In this document: one piece after another, positions 39,681 through 43,195 of the stretch
Layout of the letters: each line of letters begins with the position of its first letter
Numbering within the stretch: position 1 is the stretch's first letter
NCBI GenBank assembly: GCA_947259785.1
Contig: CAMYNQ010000010.1
Span: 1 to 43,195 of the forward strand
Source of the DNA: an uncultured Chromatiaceae bacterium
Lineage (GTDB): Bacteria > Pseudomonadota > Gammaproteobacteria > Tenderiales > Tenderiaceae
Length of the DNA: 43,195 bases
Direction: 5' to 3'
Position numbers and translations under genes: made by a program
The notes under the pieces: generated by a model
Database searches by the model: none
What the model was told of the DNA's origin: nothing
What the model saw: the letters and a program-made list of their open reading frames with translations, nothing else

Positions 39681-41957
39681 ATGAAAAACGGGCTTCACTT
39701 TTTTATTGTTAAAAACAAGTGGATAGTTATATTTGCCGTATTTTTTTTCTTTGCCCTCGTCGCTGTCGGCGGTGCCAAAGTTAAATTCACTTCCGATTAC
39801 CGAGCATTTTTCAAGCCGGACGCCCCGCAGCTGGTTGCCTTTGAAGCGCTGCAAAACATATATACTAAGTCGCACAACATCCTCTTCGTGGTCGCACCCC
39901 AAGACCATGATGTATTCACACCTTCCATCCTGGGTGTCATCGCCCAAATGACTGAAGCGGCATGGCAGATACCGCATTCAATACGTGTTGACTCAATCAC
40001 GAATTTTCAACACAGCTACGCAGATCAGGACGACCTGATCGTCGAAGAACTCGTCCTTGATCCGGCAACCCTGGAGGACGCCGATCTGACACGAATCCGA
40101 GGTATCGTTCTCAACGAACCGTTACTGGTCAATCGCCTGATATCACCGGGCGGCTTGGTAACTGGTGTCAATGTCACTATTCAGCTACCAGACGAGCAAT
40201 TTGATGTGATCCCCAAGATCGTGGCACAGGCCCGCGCCATCCAAAAGACCATTCGACAAGACAATCCGGGCATTGAGGTATTCCTTACTGGCACGGTCAT
40301 GCTGGATCATGCCTTTGGTGAAGCTTCCGCAAAAGACATGACTATCCTGATGCCAATCATGTTAGCAGTGGTGGTCATCCTTCTTTGGTGGTTTTTCAGA
40401 TCCCTTACCGCAACCCTTGCCACAACGGCGGTGATCCTCCTCGCCATCGCCGCTACTATCGGCATCGCCGGTTGGTTTGGGATCAAGATTACGACCCCCT
40501 CGTCCGCGGCGCCGACCATCGTCCTTACCCTGGCAGTGGCCAATTGTGTTCACTTGCTGGTCAACTTTTTCGCCGGCTTAAGTGCCGGTCTGTCACGACC
40601 GGATGCCATCGGCGAAAGCCTGCGCCTCAATCTTCACCCCATCAGCTTGGCGAACTTTACCAGCATCATTGGCTTTCTAAGTCTCAATTTTAGCGAATCA
40701 CCGCCATTTCATGATCTCGGCAATATTGTTGCCTGCGGCATAGCGCTGACGTTTCTTGCTTCGGTTACTGTATTACCGGCATTGCTGCTTGTTCTGCCTG
40801 TGACCGCACCGCACCATCGCCCAGCGCGCACAGCGATAATGGAAGCGTTTAGCAAGTTTGTGGTGCGCCGAAAAACACCACTGCTATGGAGCATGACTGC
40901 TGCAACCTTGGTTCTAATCTTGTGCCTTCCCCTGAATGAGCTGAACGATGAATACGTCAAATATTTTGATGAGCAATCGGAGTTTCGCAACGCCACTGAG
41001 TTTACGACTGCCAACTTGACCGGTGTATACACTATTGAATACTCCCTGGACTCAGGCCATCCTGGCGGCATCAGTGACCCACGATTTCTAGCGTTGGTAG
41101 ATCAATTCGCCGCTTGGCTTCGCGTACAACCGGAGGTCATACATGTAAATTCTCTAACCGAAATAATGAAGCGGCTTAACAAGAACCTCCATGCCGACGA
41201 AGCCAGCTGGTACAAACTGCCACAAGACCGGAAAAGCGCCGCTCAATATCTATTGCTGTATGAGATGTCATTGCCCGTGGGCTTGGACCTGAACAATATA
41301 ATCAACATTGATAAGTCATCGACCCGCTTAACGGCGACGCTGCACAGTCTGTCGACCAATGAGTTACTCGAACTCGAGCATCGAGTATCGAAATGGCTGC
41401 AGAACAATGGCTTACACTCTACTGGCAGCGGCCCTGATCTCATGTTCGCGCATATCGGTGAGCGCAACATTAAGGGGATGCTAATTGGCACCGCCCTAGC
41501 ATTGGTTTTAATATCGCTGCTGTTGATTGTCGCGCTGCGCTCGACGCGGGTTGGCCTTCTCAGCTTGCTGCCCAACCTATTGCCCGCTTGCATGGCCTTT
41601 GGCCTATGGGGACTCATGGTCGGACAAATCAATCTGGCGGTGTCGGTGGTAAGCGGGATGACCCTGGGCATTGTCGTCGACGACACTGTCCACTTTTTGA
41701 GTAAATACCTCAGGGCTAGGCGAGAACGTCAGCTGACCTCGGAACAGGCGGTGCATTACGCGTTCGTCAATGTGGGGCCGGCGTTATGGATCACTTCGCT
41801 GATTCTGATCGTAGGTTTTTTGGTGCTTATATTTTCAAGTTTTGAAGCAACCGCCTGGATGGGGCTGCTGACCACGCTCACCATTTTATTTGCACTGTTG
41901 GCTGATTTCCTGTTTCTGCCACCAATACTGATGCGCTTTGACAAAAAAAATCATTAG
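39681..41957 (+). CDS. RND/MMPL-family exporter (second, divergent)
   Basis: 758 aa; FTSDYRAFFKPDAPQL...; VSGMTLGIVVDDTVHFLSKYLRARRER motif. Confidence 0.87.
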   Translation: MKNGLHFFIVKNKWIVIFAVFFFFALVAVGGAKVKFTSDYRAFFKPDAPQLVAFEALQNIYTKSHNILFVVAPQDHDVFTPSILGVIAQMTEAAWQIPHSIRVDSITNFQHSYADQDDLIVEELVLDPATLEDADLTRIRGIVLNEPLLVNRLISPGGLVTGVNVTIQLPDEQFDVIPKIVAQARAIQKTIRQDNPGIEVFLTGTVMLDHAFGEASAKDMTILMPIMLAVVVILLWWFFRSLTATLATTAVILLAIAATIGIAGWFGIKITTPSSAAPTIVLTLAVANCVHLLVNFFAGLSAGLSRPDAIGESLRLNLHPISLANFTSIIGFLSLNFSESPPFHDLGNIVACGIALTFLASVTVLPALLLVLPVTAPHHRPARTAIMEAFSKFVVRRKTPLLWSMTAATLVLILCLPLNELNDEYVKYFDEQSEFRNATEFTTANLTGVYTIEYSLDSGHPGGISDPRFLALVDQFAAWLRVQPEVIHVNSLTEIMKRLNKNLHADEASWYKLPQDRKSAAQYLLLYEMSLPVGLDLNNIINIDKSSTRLTATLHSLSTNELLELEHRVSKWLQNNGLHSTGSGPDLMFAHIGERNIKGMLIGTALALVLISLLLIVALRSTRVGLLSLLPNLLPACMAFGLWGLMVGQINLAVSVVSGMTLGIVVDDTVHFLSKYLRARRERQLTSEQAVHYAFVNVGPALWITSLILIVGFLVLIFSSFEATAWMGLLTTLTILFALLADFLFLPPILMRFDKKNH

Positions 41958-42199
41958 CGCAGCGTAAACGGTTGTCATTAGCTGCGAAGAACATCACCGT
42001 GTGTCGCTAATGACATGCACAGTTGCTTCTTTTGCTGCCTCGCCAAAGTGGGACGGTGCTGGGGCTTTACCTCCCCCCCCCTTCATTTGATGTATCAAGT
42101 AACGGTTAAGACTTTTTTGCTCATTAAATGCCACTGTCGTCAGATGGAGACAGTGAGTTGTCTTTGATTTATCAGGTTATTTTCGTATTTGTGCGGAGC

Positions 42200-42221
42200 A
42201 GTGTTGCCGGTAGGCGACACT
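42200..42221. promoter_or_regulatory. Candidate activator-binding dyad (UAS) upstream of sigma54 promoter
   Basis: AGTGTtGCC-ggta-GGCgACACT, 8 bp per arm paired plus one mismatch, about 100 bp upstream of the predicted start. Confidence 0.45.
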
Positions 42222-42283
42222 TACGCAATCATCAGTAATATTCTTTTTTCGTAACCCGCTGTTTATTCGCTTTAATTGCCCTT

Positions 42284-42299
42284 TGGCATAGAGATTGCT
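42284..42299 (+). promoter_or_regulatory. Sigma54 (-24/-12) promoter upstream of the acyltransferase
   Basis: TGGCATA-GAGA-TTGCT, full match to TGGCAYR-N4-TTGCW. Confidence 0.75.
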
Positions 42300-42750
42300 G
42301 TATATCATATGACAAGGCTGGTATGGCCGAACGGTGCTGTGCTCTGTGTATGTCGTGCCCAGGCCGCGCCACACTTGCACCCCTTCGTCTACGTTGATTA
42401 CAGCATCTCTACCATCCATGACAATTCGCGTAACCGCTTCCAAGCTGTTGCGCTATATACCCTGTATGAGCTTTCACAAAATAATCCTACTGGGAAAATT
42501 CATAAAAACTTAAATACAAATAACAAGATACTGTTGAATTGGAGTTTAGTTTTGAACCGTCCCTTTGAATCAGAAATAAATGGGATCCAACATGCAAGGC
42601 ACCGGCTAAATAGGCTAAAATATACCGTGTGTCGATCTCTCGGTACTGTAGACGAGCATCAGTTGCCTCGAGCAGGCCGGCGTGAGGCTGGATGCCTCCG
42701 TTGTTATTCCGTGGCCTATGCCTGTGCCGGGCCATATAGGAGATGACAAA

Positions 42751-43195
42751 ATGACTGCAGTAAAAAAAGCGAGACAAATTGAAATGGAAGCATTTTCTCC
42801 ACATTTCGAATTCAGTGTCATCGATGAAGAAAACCTTCTCTATAGCAGTTACGCATTGCGCTACCAAGTCTATTGTTTGGAAAAGCGCTTTCTCTCAGCC
42901 AAGGATTATCCTGATGAACAAGAAACTGATATCTTTGATAACAATTCCATTCACGTGGGTTGCACCGATAAAAGCGACAGCCTAATTGGGACGCTTCGGC
43001 TTGTACTGCCTTCTCACCGCGGGTTTCCCTTATTTGAGCACTGCGAGCTTTTCGATAAATACAAAAATCTAGCCGATCCCAATAATCCAGCGTTAGTTAC
43101 AGCTGCAGAGCTTTCGCGATTAGCAATTATGAAGAGCCGTCGGCGGCGTCAAGGCGACGGACTATATGGCGTTGTCGATAATCATGACAGCCATA
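42751..43195 (+). CDS. PEP-CTERM/exosortase system-associated N-acyltransferase (N-acyl amino acid synthase-like), truncated by window edge
   Basis: My own translation: MTAVKKARQIEMEAFSPHFEFSVIDEENLLYSSYALRYQVYCLEKRFLSAKDYPDEQETDIFDNNSIHVGCTDKSDSLIGTLRLVLPSHRGFPLFEHCELF...AAELSRLAIMKSRRRR, open to window end; preceded by AGGAGAT; absent from ORF track. Confidence 0.85.
   Translation, partial: MTAVKKARQIEMEAFSPHFEFSVIDEENLLYSSYALRYQVYCLEKRFLSAKDYPDEQETDIFDNNSIHVGCTDKSDSLIGTLRLVLPSHRGFPLFEHCELFDKYKNLADPNNPALVTAAELSRLAIMKSRRRRQGDGLYGVVDNHDSH

Noticed and set aside
42276-42746. 156-aa plus-strand ORF before the acyltransferase
   Set aside because: Starts upstream of and overlaps the sigma54 promoter; low-complexity-like composition and no family recognised; probably spurious.

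Overview
This 43.2 kb window looks like an autotrophic proteobacterial chromosome (probably gammaproteobacterial; taxon inferred only). I see five blocks. (1) 0-4.7 kb: genes associated with carboxysomes and CO2 concentration: a CPII-like PII protein, an SbtA-type bicarbonate permease, an SbtB-like PII protein, a CbbR-type LysR regulator, a Nudix hydrolase and a CsoS1D-type tandem-BMC shell protein. (2) 4.8-7.8 kb: a decayed zone with an IS5-type transposase remnant and a rimK 3' remnant around a DUF4126 membrane protein, a small radical SAM protein and a YecA/SEC-C protein. (3) 7.8-11.5 kb: metK, ahcY and metF on the minus strand, with a SAH riboswitch and its own sigma70 promoter in front of ahcY. 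(4) 11.9-18.9 kb: the Calvin/glycolysis cluster tkt-gap-pgk-pyk-fba. (5) 19-43.2 kb: nucleotide-sugar and exopolysaccharide genes and a PEP-CTERM/exosortase-associated block (sugar transferase, PrsK, PrsR, tandem PrsT paralogs, a PEP-CTERM substrate). This is followed by an E1-like ThiF protein, two RND/MMPL exporters and, running off the window edge and absent from the ORF track, a PEP-CTERM-associated N-acyltransferase. The best leads for new biology are the sigma54-type promoters before the acyltransferase (perfect consensus) and the PEP-CTERM gene (near consensus), both candidate PrsR targets, and the ThiF + 2 RND + acyltransferase neighbourhood as a possible acyl-amino-acid/lipid synthesis and export module. 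No tRNA, rRNA or CRISPR array was recognised. Family calls are from recognition of the sequences, not from database searches.
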